Positions 8,558-16,427 of a DNA stretch of 64,000 bases are shown piece after piece. Positions within the stretch are counted from its first letter, which is position 1, and each line of letters opens with the position of its first letter. The position numbers were made by a program, and so were the translations under genes. This DNA is from Bradyrhizobium sp. (GTDB lineage Bacteria; Pseudomonadota; Alphaproteobacteria; Rhizobiales; Xanthobacteraceae). The notes beneath the pieces were generated by a model. That model saw nothing but the letters and a program-made list of their open reading frames with translations. It had not been told where the DNA came from and searched no databases. The stretch is taken from positions 1 to 64,000 of the forward strand of contig JAQGKC010000333.1 in the NCBI GenBank assembly GCA_028290305.1. Direction: 5' to 3'.

Positions 8558-9493
8558 ATGACGGCACCGCCCGACGACCAGCTTGGTTTCGCGCCCGACG
8601 ACGACACGCCGATCCCCTATATGGCGCGGACCCGCGAATATTATCAGGCAATCGGCTACACCACGTCCTATCGCTGGGCGCATTATGTCGAGGCGCCGTT
8701 CCAGCGCTTGCGCAAGCCGCTTGAGCAGTCCCGCGTCGCCATCGTCACGACAGCGGCACCGTTCGATCCCGCCAAGGGTGATCAGGGTCCGGGCGCCAAA
8801 TACAATGGCGGCGCCAAATTCTATTCGGTCTATGCCGGCGACACCTCGAAGCCGCATGATTTGCGGATTTCCCATATCGCCTATGATCGCGTGCACACCT
8901 CGGCCGAGGACAGCGGTAGCTGGTTTCCGCTGCCGCAACTGCAGCGGCTCGCGCGTGAGGGGCGGATCGGCGAGGTCGCGCCGCGCTTCTTCGGCGCACC
9001 GACCAACCGCAGCCATCGCGTCACCCTCGAAACCGACGCGCCTGAAATCCTGGCGCGCTGCCGGGACGACCAAGTGGACGCCGCGGTGTTGGTGCCGAAT
9101 TGCCCGGTCTGCCACCAGACTATCAGCCTGGTCGCCCGCCACCTGGAGGCCAATGGCATTGCCACGGTCGTGATGGGCTGTGCGAAAGATATCGTCGAGC
9201 ACGCCGCGGTGCCGCGGTTCCTGTTCAGCGATTTTCCGCTCGGCAACTCGGCGGGCAAGCCTCACGATCCGGATACGCAAGCCTTCACGCTGGAGCTTGC
9301 GCTGCGCGTGCTGGAAACCGCACCGGTTGCGCAAACCGCGGTGCAGTCGCCGCTGCGCTGGAGCGCGGGCGCCTCCTGGAAGCGCGACTATAACAATGTG
9401 GCGCTGCTCAGCGCCGACGAACTGGCGCGACGGCGGCGCGAATTCGATGCGCAGAAGGAAATCGCCCGCGGCATCCGCGAGAGCGCGGCTTAA
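8558..9493 (+). CDS. glycine/sarcosine/betaine reductase selenoprotein B (GrdB/PrdB)-like protein with Cys in place of Sec
   Basis: This 311-residue cytoplasmic protein resembles the GrdB/PrdB family used in clostridial amino-acid reductases: an N-terminal strand VAIVTTAAPFDP, HDLRISHIAYDR, then LVPNCPVCHQTISLVARHLE and the terminal DFPLGNSAGKP block. In the Stickland enzymes the active site is a selenocysteine within a U-x-x-C-like motif; here both positions are cysteine (C182, C185, codons TGC) and no SECIS-like requirement is seen. An aerobic proteobacterium has no reason to reduce glycine by this route, so the true reaction is unknown; a thiol-redox role is inference. ATG 8558 is preceded by GGGAG at 8545-8549, nine bases away, so it is preferred to GTG 8543. 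Confidence 0.7.
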   Translation: MTAPPDDQLGFAPDDDTPIPYMARTREYYQAIGYTTSYRWAHYVEAPFQRLRKPLEQSRVAIVTTAAPFDPAKGDQGPGAKYNGGAKFYSVYAGDTSKPHDLRISHIAYDRVHTSAEDSGSWFPLPQLQRLAREGRIGEVAPRFFGAPTNRSHRVTLETDAPEILARCRDDQVDAAVLVPNCPVCHQTISLVARHLEANGIATVVMGCAKDIVEHAAVPRFLFSDFPLGNSAGKPHDPDTQAFTLELALRVLETAPVAQTAVQSPLRWSAGASWKRDYNNVALLSADELARRRREFDAQKEIARGIRESAA

Positions 9494-9613
9494 AGGGTTT
9501 CGCGAGGGCCTGCTTGCCCCCGGAATCCGCGCTAATTCAGCCGTGATCGGTTTACGTTAACTTGGCATTTCGCCGCTTGTGGGCTTTCGCCTGCGGCAAA
9601 GCGGCGTAAAAGT

Positions 9614-9631
9614 CTCCCTCTTTATTGGGAG
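9614..9631 (+). promoter_or_regulatory. small hairpin covering the ribosome-binding site of the PilZ gene
   Basis: CTCCC at 9614-9618 can pair with GGGAG at 9627-9631, leaving an 8-base AT-rich loop. GGGAG is the evident Shine-Dalgarno sequence, nine bases before ATG 9641, so the stem would hide it. This is a short stem and could be chance. Confidence 0.3.
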
Positions 9632-9640
9632 TATTGTTCG

Positions 9641-10000
9641 ATGTTGGATCGACGCCAGAGCGCGCGCGACAAGGTTATTTATGGCGGCGTCGCCGAAATT
9701 GACAATGATAACGCGAAGAGAGATTGCGTCGTCCGCAATATCTCCGAAAATGGCGCCCGCATCGAATTCAACAACATCGTTAATCTTCCTAAAGAGCAGA
9801 TGTCGCTGACCATCGCGCGAAAAGGCCGATCCTTTCTCGCCAAAATCATCTGGTGGCGCGACAACTTCGTCGGCGTCGCGTTCAACTCGGAGACACAATC
9901 CGAGTTTCCCGTTTCCGATCTGGAGGAGCGGCTGCGCAAGAGCGAACAGAAGAAGCGGCAACTACAGCGCCGCATCAAGCAGCTATTGGGTGAAGGCTGA
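9641..10000 (+). CDS. PilZ domain protein with C-terminal coiled coil
   Basis: This 119-residue protein is a single PilZ domain, the common cyclic-di-GMP receptor. The RxxxR motif is at the N-terminus (R5-Q-S-A-R9) and the (D/N)xSxxG motif appears as NISENG near residues 33-38, so c-di-GMP binding looks intact. Residues ~85-119 (LEERLRKSEQKKRQLQRRIKQL) form a basic, heptad-like helix that could mediate dimerisation or partner binding. Stand-alone gene; no cyclase or phosphodiesterase lies in the window. Confidence 0.88.
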   Translation: MLDRRQSARDKVIYGGVAEIDNDNAKRDCVVRNISENGARIEFNNIVNLPKEQMSLTIARKGRSFLAKIIWWRDNFVGVAFNSETQSEFPVSDLEERLRKSEQKKRQLQRRIKQLLGEG

Positions 10001-10052
10001 ACGCGAGCGACGCCTGACCAAGCGTGCACTCATAAAATTCAAAACGCCCCCT

Positions 10053-10547
10053 TTACAATGACGGCTTCCTGGCCGGTGTCTTCGTTCGCAGCCCGCCGGT
10101 CTTGTGCACCTTCGAGCGCGGCTCCGCCAAACCCACCCCAACGGCGCCCGGGAATCGGGTTAGCGCCGTGGTGGCAGCGAGACCGAAAAAACTGGAACGG
10201 CTCATGCCGAGTTCCTCCGCGCGCCTGTCGATCCGGCCAATCAGGCTTTTCGGAAGGTAGACGTTCACCCGCTCCGACGGATCCGGGGGATCCACGCCCA
10301 CAATGAAATAAGCAAGGAAGTCGCAGCCCTTGGGAAGCACGATCCGCTCGATCGGCGTCGGCTGGGGAAGCGACCTGCCCTGCTCGAACAGCAGGTCGAC
10401 CGCTTGCGCCAGCGTGTTTTCCGCCTTCTCGATTGTTTCCTCCTGTGATTTTCCACCGGCGACGCATCCGGGAAAATCGGGAAACCACGCGCCGAACGTT
10501 CCCTTGGGACCGCGCTCCAGAACCGCCGGATAAAGCTGTCTTTTCAT
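10053..10547 (-). CDS. HicB-family antitoxin-like protein, no adjacent HicA
   Basis: This 164-residue protein has the HicB degraded-RNase-H fold at residues ~4-60 (YPAVLERGPKGTFGAWFPDFPGC, then SQEETIEKAENTLAQAVDLL) and a ribbon-helix-helix DNA-binding domain at ~92-128 (ERVNVYLPKSLIGRIDRRAEELGMSRSSFF), followed by a basic tail. HicB normally neutralises the mRNA interferase HicA and represses its own operon. No HicA ORF is present on either side: the spacer to the PilZ gene is 52 bp and the other side is a divergent methyltransferase. It is therefore an orphan HicB that may act purely as a DNA-binding regulator. A symmetrical operator lies just upstream. Confidence 0.85.
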   Translation of the reverse strand: MKRQLYPAVLERGPKGTFGAWFPDFPGCVAGGKSQEETIEKAENTLAQAVDLLFEQGRSLPQPTPIERIVLPKGCDFLAYFIVGVDPPDPSERVNVYLPKSLIGRIDRRAEELGMSRSSFFGLAATTALTRFPGAVGVGLAEPRSKVHKTGGLRTKTPARKPSL

Positions 10548-10576
10548 TTGGCCCCTTCATCGCCTTATGCTATTTC

Positions 10577-10603
10577 ACACACTAGCATGTGTTTAATCAC
10601 ACA
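10577..10603. promoter_or_regulatory. alternating ACACA/TGTGT repeats, putative HicB operator
   Basis: The hicB-methyltransferase divergent spacer contains ACACA-N6-TGTGT-N6-ACACA (10577-10581, 10588-10592, 10599-10603). Neighbouring blocks are 11 bp apart, one helical turn. The arrangement forms two overlapping inverted repeats of the size bound by ribbon-helix-helix repressors. It begins 30 bp upstream of the hicB start codon. Confidence 0.55.
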
Positions 10604-10640
10604 CCACCCTAGCATCGGCCGGCGCCGGCGAAAGGGACCG

Positions 10641-11513
10641 ATGGACCGGCAAGACGAACTGAGCATCATCCGGGCGGCCTACGCCAGGCAGATTTTGGCC
10701 GCCGCGCGCGTCGACGATGCGCGTCTCGACGCCGCATTCAGCACAATACGGCGTGAGGATTTTCTCGGGCCCGGTCCATGGCCGATCGTCCGCTGGTTCC
10801 GCAATTACGTCCCGACTCCCGACACCGATCCCGTCTATTTATACACCGACGATCTCGTCGGCATTCTGCCCGAACGGCAGATCAACAATGGGCAACCGTC
10901 GTTGCATGCGCACCTCATACACCGCGCGTCACCGGCCGCCGGCGAGCACGTCGTGCATATCGGAACCGGAACCGGCTATTACACCGCCATCCTTGCTCAC
11001 CTCGCCGGGCCGACGGGCCGGGTTACGGGAATAGAATATGATTCCGAACTCGCTGCGCGCGCCAAAGCCAATTTTGCGACGCACCCGACCGTCGAAATCG
11101 TCGAGGGCGACGGCGCTTTGGTTTCATTCGATGAAGCCGATGTCATTTATGTCAATGCCGGCTGCACGCGGCCGGCCGAAAGCTGGCTCGATCGCCTCGC
11201 CGATGGCGGGCGCCTGATCCTGCCGATGACATCGGACCAGGGCTTTGGTGCAAGCTCGCCGGAACGAGTGGCGAGTGCCGGCGCTGTCTTTCGAATCGAG
11301 CGGCGCGGTCACGACTATTTCGCCGCCTGGATTTCACCGGTTGCGATCTTTCCATGCGCCGGAAGCCGTGACGAGGTGTCGGAACGCGCGCTGGCCGAAG
11401 CCTTCGCAAAAGAAGGAAGCTGGCAGAAGGTCACACGCCTCTACCGCGATCAGGAGATTCCGGAGGAGCGTTGCTGGCTTCGCGGATCGGGATGGTGCCT
11501 CGCCTACATCTGA
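10641..11513 (+). CDS. protein-L-isoaspartate O-methyltransferase-like SAM-dependent methyltransferase
   Basis: This 290-residue cytoplasmic protein is of the PCMT class. The SAM-binding glycine-rich loop is VVHIGTGTGYYTAILAHL, followed by the acidic second strand GRVTGIEYD, and the region before it (PERQINNGQPSLHA) matches the PCMT substrate loop (usually ...SQPSL). PCMT enzymes methylate isoaspartyl residues in damaged proteins, but this protein is longer than Pcm (~210-220 aa) and carries an extra C-terminal ~80 residues, so its substrate is uncertain. ATG 10641 follows AAAGGGA; the frame above it is open but has no family similarity. Transcribed divergently from hicB. Confidence 0.78.
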   Translation: MDRQDELSIIRAAYARQILAAARVDDARLDAAFSTIRREDFLGPGPWPIVRWFRNYVPTPDTDPVYLYTDDLVGILPERQINNGQPSLHAHLIHRASPAAGEHVVHIGTGTGYYTAILAHLAGPTGRVTGIEYDSELAARAKANFATHPTVEIVEGDGALVSFDEADVIYVNAGCTRPAESWLDRLADGGRLILPMTSDQGFGASSPERVASAGAVFRIERRGHDYFAAWISPVAIFPCAGSRDEVSERALAEAFAKEGSWQKVTRLYRDQEIPEERCWLRGSGWCLAYI

Positions 11514-11554
11514 TCAGTGCACGCACGTCCCGACCAGGATAACCTCCATTAAAG

Positions 11555-11581
11555 AGCCGGCGGTCTTGCGACACGCCGGCT
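11555..11581. terminator. hairpin, copy 1 of a duplicated 27-bp element
   Basis: AGCCGGC at 11555-11561 pairs with GCCGGCT at 11575-11581 around a 13-base loop. It lies between the convergent methyltransferase (+) and SDR (-) genes. Read on the minus strand it is followed by CTTTAA rather than a clean T-run, so it is a weaker terminator than the identical copy after clpA. Confidence 0.6.
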
Positions 11582-11625
11582 GTTTAATCGGCAATATCGG
11601 CTGCCGCTTACTTTCGCAAACCGTT

Positions 11626-12251
11626 TCACCAAGTTATCAGGGGAGCGCGGCGAAGCCAGGTATCGTCTGTCAACTGCTGGACGACAAACTTCGCAACGTC
11701 GCTGCGTGACACCGTCCCGCCACGGATATGGGACAGATCGGTTTGCGCCTGAACCGTTCCTCTTGCCGGCTTGTCGTTGAGCACCGTCGGGCGAACCAGC
11801 ACCCAATCCAGTTTGTTGGCGCGCACGACATCTTCCTGGCGGTTCTTGTCCTCGTAGACCTTCCGCAGCAGCAGCGGAAAAAACAATGTGTCGAAAAGGA
11901 AGCCGCCGTGGCCGCGGCTGTCGCCGGCGCCCAAGCCTGTAATGCAGACGAGGCGGCGGACGTTCCCACTCTTCATCGCCTTCACGAGCGCCCGCGTTGC
12001 AACCGACAGAAGCGTCACCTCGCGGAAGGGGCTCATGGGTGTGCCCAAAGAGCTGATCACGCCGGAGCAACCGTCGAGCGCGCGCGAAAGGGCCTGCTCG
12101 TCTCGTGCGTCGCCCTCAACGAGCTCGGCGCCGGATCGGTCGCCTTCGTCCTGGATCGCACCAGCGCCACGACCGAGTGGCCCTGCGCGCCCGCTTCTCG
12201 CACGATCTCGCGACCGGTGCCGCCCGTTGCGCCTAGAACGAGGACCCTCAT
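11626..12251 (-). pseudogene. NAD(P)-binding SDR/NmrA-like oxidoreductase, broken by a one-base frameshift
   Basis: The N-terminal Rossmann segment MRVLVLGATGGTGREIVREA...VRSRTKATD is read from ATG 12251, but the rest (GAELVEGDARDEQALSRAL to ...RRAPLITW) lies one frame over. Restoring one G (C on the plus strand) in the short run at 12131-12132 gives a continuous TDPGAELVEGDARDE and a ~209-residue protein of the NAD(P)H-binding PF13460 type. The start codon overlaps the cupin stop as ATGA (12248-12251), so the two are translationally coupled. The downstream part is fully conserved in style, which suggests a recent lesion or a sequencing error rather than old decay. Function unknown; predicted reductase or nucleoside-sugar-like binding protein. 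Confidence 0.75.
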
Positions 12252-12790
12252 ACCAACAGCTCGGTTCGATACTTGGCCGCAAGTGCCCTTGCGCGTTGTA
12301 CACGCTCGGCCTGCTCGGCCTTGCTGAGCTGCGGTGGTGGCGCGGTACGGCTATCGACGGGGTCGCCGACCGCCATGAAGAACTCCTCCTGCCCCGCTGG
12401 CGTGCACATGCAGAGCAGGCGTGCCGGCTTGTCCGCCTTGTTCTTGAACGAGTGGGGCGCGTTGGCGGGGATGTTCACGGTCGAACCGGCGCTCGCCCGC
12501 AGCGCCTCGCCCCGGAAGGTCAACTCGATCTCGCCTTCCAGGATCGTGAACATCTCCTCGAAGTCGTGACGGTGCGGCGGCGGGCCGCCGCCAGGCGGCA
12601 CGAGCATATCTATCAAACTGTAGCGGCCGCCGGTCTGCTCGCCGGTCATGAGGATCGTGTAGGTGCCGCCCGCGACCGAGATGTGGTGCATCTTCGGATC
12701 TTCGGGGTTGGCCACCGTGAGTTTGCGGTTCGTGTCGTCAGGCGGGATCGCGGCTCCGGGCTGGGTCGTCGTGCCGGTGGTGTTGGCCAT
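12248..12790 (-). CDS. cupin-domain protein
   Basis: This 180-residue protein has a single cupin-2 barrel at residues ~55-125: PGGGPPPHRHDFEEMFTILEGEIELTF carries the first metal-binding motif (H-x-H ... E) and PANAPHSFKN the second histidine. Such proteins may be small dioxygenases, isomerases or binding proteins; nothing more specific can be said. The N-terminus is Thr/Pro-rich and the C-terminal ~40 residues form a charged helix. It is the first gene of a two-gene unit with the SDR gene, and the unit sits between two copies of the same hairpin. Confidence 0.85.
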   Translation of the reverse strand: MANTTGTTTQPGAAIPPDDTNRKLTVANPEDPKMHHISVAGGTYTILMTGEQTGGRYSLIDMLVPPGGGPPPHRHDFEEMFTILEGEIELTFRGEALRASAGSTVNIPANAPHSFKNKADKPARLLCMCTPAGQEEFFMAVGDPVDSRTAPPPQLSKAEQAERVQRARALAAKYRTELLV

Positions 12791-12893
12791 CTGATGTCCC
12801 CTTTTGTTGCTACCTCGCCTTTATCAAGCTCGCATGCCCTTCGTGTCCGGCTTCGCTGTTATGAGTGCACGCCCAAGCCAGACATCGTTCATC

Positions 12894-12925
12894 AAAAAAG
12901 CCGGCGGTCTTGCGACACGCCGGCT
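12894..12925 (-). terminator. intrinsic terminator of clpA, copy 2 of the duplicated hairpin
   Basis: Read on the minus strand, AGCCGGC and GCCGGCT form a 7-bp stem immediately followed by TTTTTT (12899-12894). It lies about 23 bp past the clpA stop codon. The 27-bp stem-loop is identical to that at 11555-11581. Confidence 0.8.
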
Positions 12926-12948
12926 CCTGATTTTGAAATATCAGCCAC

Positions 12949-13335
12949 TCAGACCTTGACCAGCGGACCTCGCGACGCCGGGCCCTTGGACCCGCCGCTG
13001 GGACCGCCCGATTTCGGCTTGCGCGGCACCGTGCGCTTGCGCGCGCCGGGCAGTTTTTCCGGCTTCGGCGTGACCGGGCCTTCGACATATTCAAAGCCGA
13101 TCTTTTCCTGATCGGGCTCCGTGGCCGCCTCGTCCTTGACCAGCACGACGCGGACGTGACCGCCGCCCTTCAGCTTGCCGAACAGCACTTCGTCCGCCAG
13201 CGGCTTCTTGATGTGCTCCTGGATCACGCGGGCCATCGGCCGCGCGCCCATCTGCTCATCGTAACCATGCTGAACCAGCCACGCCTTGGCAGGCTCCGAC
13301 AGCTCGTTGGTGACGTCGCGGTCGGCGAGCTGCAC
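12949..13335 (-). pseudogene. clpA: clpA C-terminal fragment beyond the in-frame TAG
   Basis: This in-frame continuation of clpA starts directly after the TAG at 13336-13338 and encodes the small D2 subdomain (QLADRDVTNELSEPAKAWLVQHGYDEQMGARPMARVIQEHIKKPL...GG) plus an unstructured basic, proline-rich tail ending SRGPLVKV. It has no start codon of its own with a good ribosome-binding site. The D2 small domain forms the subunit interface of the hexamer, so its loss should abolish function. The sequence shows no other damage, which argues that the break is a single recent substitution or an error. Confidence 0.85.
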
Positions 13336-15369
13336 CTAGAGCTGCAGCACGAACTTCTCGACCACCATGCCGATCACATCGGCATTGAGATGAGCGAACG
13401 AGACGATGGCATCCAGCCGGTTGCGGAATTCAGGCGCAAACTGCCGGTTGATCGCTTCGTGATCGTCGCCTTCCCGCTTGTTGCGCGTGAAGCCGAACGC
13501 CTGGCGAGCCAGATCCGCGGCGCCGGCATTGGTGGTCATGATCAGGATGACGTTGCGGAAGTTGACCTGCTTGCCGTTATGGTCGGTCAGCCGGCCATGA
13601 TCCATGATCTGCAGCAGCACGTTGTACAGATCCGGATGCGCCTTCTCGATTTCGTCAAGCAACACCACGCAGTGCGGATGCTGGTCCACGCCGTCGGTGA
13701 GCAAGCCGCCCTGATCGAAGCCGACATAGCCCGGAGGCGCGCCGATCAGGCGCGACACCGTGTGCCGCTCCATATATTCCGACATGTCGAACCGGATCAG
13801 CTCGACGCCGAGGGAAGCCGCGAGCTGCTTTGCCACCTCGGTCTTGCCGACGCCGGTCGGACCGGAGAACAAATACGAGCCGATCGGCTTTTCCGGCTCG
13901 CGCAAACCGGCTCGCGCCAGCTTGATGGAAGCCGACAATGCGTCGATCGCCTTGTCCTGGCCGAACACCACGCGCTTCAGCGTCTGTTCGAGGTGTTTGA
14001 GGACTTCGGCATCGTCTTTCGACACGCTCTTGGGCGGGATCCGCGCCATGGTCGCGATCGTAGTCTCGATTTCCTTGATGCCGATGGTCTTCTTGCGCTT
14101 GTTCTCCGCCACCAGCATCTGCGCCGCGCCGGATTCATCGATCACGTCGATCGCCTTGTCCGGCAGCTTGCGGTCGTGGATGTAGCGCGACGACAATTGC
14201 ACCGCGGCCTCGATGGCCTCGTTGGTGTATTTCAGGTGGTGGTAGTCCTCGAAATACGGTTTCAGGCCCTTGAGGATCGCGATCGCGTCTTCCACCGTCG
14301 GCTCGTTGACATCGATCTTCTGGAACCGGCGCACCAGCGCGCGATCCTTCTCAAAGTGCTGGCGATATTCCTTGTATGTCGTCGAGCCCATGCAGCGGAT
14401 CGTGCCCGATGCGAGCGCCGGCTTTAACAGATTGGAGGCGTCCATAGCGCCGCCGGAAGTCGCACCTGCGCCGATCACGGTGTGAATCTCGTCGATGAAC
14501 AGGATGGCGTTCGGATGCGCCTCGAGTTCCTTGAGGACCTGCTTCAGCCGCTCCTCGAAATCGCCGCGATAGCGGGTGCCCGCGAGCAACGTGCCCATGT
14601 CGAGCGAGAACACCGTCGCCGCCGCCAGAACCTCGGGAACTTCGCTATCGACGATGCGCTTGGCGAGACCCTCCGCGATCGCGGTCTTGCCGACACCGGC
14701 TTCGCCGACGAACAGCGGATTATTCTTCTGCCGGCGGCATAGCACCTGGATGGCGCGGTTGATCTCGGCATTCCGTCCGATCACCGGATCGATCTTGCCG
14801 TCGCGCGCCTTCTTGTTGAGGTTCACGCAGTAAGTATCGAGCGCCTCGCCCTTCTTTTTGGAATCCTCGTTGCCCTTGGTCTCGGTCTCTTCGTCGACAC
14901 CACGCACCGGGCGCGCTTCAGACACCCCGGGCCGCTTGGCGATGCCGTGGCTGATGTAGTTCACCGCGTCGTAGCGGGTCATGTCCTGCTCCTGCAGGAA
15001 ATAAGCAGCGTGGCTCTCGCGCTCGGCAAAGATCGCGATCAGCACATTGGCGCCGGTCACTTCCTCGCGACCCGACGACTGGACGTGAATCACCGCGCGC
15101 TGGATGACGCGCTGAAAACCCGCAGTCGGCTTGGCGTCATCGGCGCCATCCGTCACCAGGTTTTCGAACTCGGTTTCGAGATAATTGACGAGACTGGTGC
15201 GCAGCTTGTCGAGATCGACGCTGCAGGCCCGCATGACCGCGGCCGCATCGGAATCATCGATCAGCGACAGCAGAAGATGTTCCAGCGTCGCGTACTGGTG
15301 GTGACGCTCGTTTGCGATCGCCAGCGCACGATGCAGGGATTGTTCAAGGCTCTGGGAAAAAGTTGGCAT
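13336..15369 (-). CDS. clpA: ATP-dependent Clp protease ATP-binding subunit ClpA, truncated by an in-frame stop
   Basis: ClpA unfolds proteins and feeds them to ClpP. Visible in order: an N-domain of two repeats (~1-145, [27 protein letters not shown]), D1 with Walker A GEAGVGKT and Walker B ILFIDEIH, and D2 with [18 protein letters not shown] and the ClpP-loop-like AFGFTRNK. The frame ends at a TAG (13336-13338) where homologues read on into ...QLADRDVTNEL. With that codon read as glutamate the protein would be ~805 residues, the normal length; as written it is 677. A single G-to-T change (GAG to TAG) explains the stop. RBS GAGG precedes ATG 15369. It lies downstream of clpS, whose adaptor it uses, with a 250-bp gap. 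Confidence 0.92.
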   Translation of the reverse strand: MPTFSQSLEQSLHRALAIANERHHQYATLEHLLLSLIDDSDAAAVMRACSVDLDKLRTSLVNYLETEFENLVTDGADDAKPTAGFQRVIQRAVIHVQSSGREEVTGANVLIAIFAERESHAAYFLQEQDMTRYDAVNYISHGIAKRPGVSEARPVRGVDEETETKGNEDSKKKGEALDTYCVNLNKKARDGKIDPVIGRNAEINRAIQVLCRRQKNNPLFVGEAGVGKTAIAEGLAKRIVDSEVPEVLAAATVFSLDMGTLLAGTRYRGDFEERLKQVLKELEAHPNAILFIDEIHTVIGAGATSGGAMDASNLLKPALASGTIRCMGSTTYKEYRQHFEKDRALVRRFQKIDVNEPTVEDAIAILKGLKPYFEDYHHLKYTNEAIEAAVQLSSRYIHDRKLPDKAIDVIDESGAAQMLVAENKRKKTIGIKEIETTIATMARIPPKSVSKDDAEVLKHLEQTLKRVVFGQDKAIDALSASIKLARAGLREPEKPIGSYLFSGPTGVGKTEVAKQLAASLGVELIRFDMSEYMERHTVSRLIGAPPGYVGFDQGGLLTDGVDQHPHCVVLLDEIEKAHPDLYNVLLQIMDHGRLTDHNGKQVNFRNVILIMTTNAGAADLARQAFGFTRNKREGDDHEAINRQFAPEFRNRLDAIVSFAHLNADVIGMVVEKFVLQL

Positions 15370-15619
15370 TCGCGTCCTCTGTGGCCCCCACCATCATCAT
15401 GATCGCCGTTGCCCGGTCAGGCAACAACAACCTTTGTCATATAGTTACACCCGATCGTGGCGAAAGGCCGGTTCCGCAAAAGCAGTTTTTCTCTAAAAAC
15501 ACGCGCCATTCCCATTCCGCGCCGGTCCTGCAACTGCAGGGGATGCCGGTCCGTCTGATTCGACCGGGATAGTCGATGCAAAACCCGTTCCTATTTTTGG
15601 AGCTTGACGCGAGGCTAGT

Positions 15620-15952
15620 TCACTTCTTTTCCATCACGCATTGCAGGGGATGCTGGTGCTTGCGCGCAAAATCCATCACTTGCGTCACCTTGGTCTCGGC
15701 GATCTCGTAGGTGAACACGCCGCACTCCCCGATTCCATGATGATGGACGTGGAGCATGATCTTGGTCGCGGCTTCGACATCCTTCTGGAAGAACTTCTCC
15801 AGCACGTGAACGACAAATTCCATTGGCGTATAGTCATCGTTCAGGATCAGCACCCGATAGAGGCTCGGGCGCTTGGTCTTCGGTTTGACCTTGGCGATAA
15901 CGGATGTGGCAGGACCGCCGGTCCCACCAGCGCGGTTCTCATCATTGCTCAT
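15620..15952 (-). CDS. clpS: ATP-dependent Clp protease adaptor ClpS
   Basis: This 110-residue protein has an unstructured N-terminus ([13 protein letters not shown]..., ending KRPSLYRV) and the ClpS core: [21 protein letters not shown], the [17 protein letters not shown] block with the N-degron pocket, and the C-terminal [13 protein letters not shown]. ClpS binds proteins with bulky hydrophobic N-terminal residues and delivers them to ClpA. The frame is open to 16123, but ATG 15952 gives the family length and start (MSNDEN). Adjacent to clpA on the same strand; if clpA is truly broken, this adaptor would have lost its partner. Confidence 0.95.
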   Translation of the reverse strand: MSNDENRAGGTGGPATSVIAKVKPKTKRPSLYRVLILNDDYTPMEFVVHVLEKFFQKDVEAATKIMLHVHHHGIGECGVFTYEIAETKVTQVMDFARKHQHPLQCVMEKK

Positions 15953-16427
15953 TCGGGGAGCAGATGCGGCGGCGGCAGACGGCACGGACGGATCAAATCT
16001 GGACGTTAATTGCAGCATGGCACAGGCGTTCGAAATCCCCACGGGAAACCGGATAGCGGCCAAGGGATGCGCAGAGTTCCCAGACACGCCTCCAGATCGC
16101 CGCTCCCGGCCCGGCCGATCCATTCATTGGATCCATGACACAAATATGGGTCCGCTGCCGGCTCGCCGCAAGCACGCAAATGTTGGCCAAGTGCAACTTG
16201 CGGCGGACCTGAACCCGGTTCGACGATCCAGCCTAAGGTTAATCAATTCTGTCCGATTTGACAAAGCAGCCCCACCGGTCATTTAGCGGCCATTGACGAT
16301 AGCCGCCATTTCCGGGGCAATTCGCATTTTACAGGGTTATTGACCCAGTTTTCTCGGAACAGATTTACCACCCGTTTAGTGTCGGCAACCGAAATGGCGG
16401 GTAGGAACCCAACTTCGGTGAAAAGTC
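15953..16427. other. divergent spacer between clpS and the TadG-like gene
   Basis: This 475-bp stretch holds the promoters for both divergent genes. Several short frames cross it but none resembles a known family. AT-rich patches near 16220-16260 and 16320-16380 are where promoters would be expected. No clear dyad or RNA gene was seen. Confidence 0.4.
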
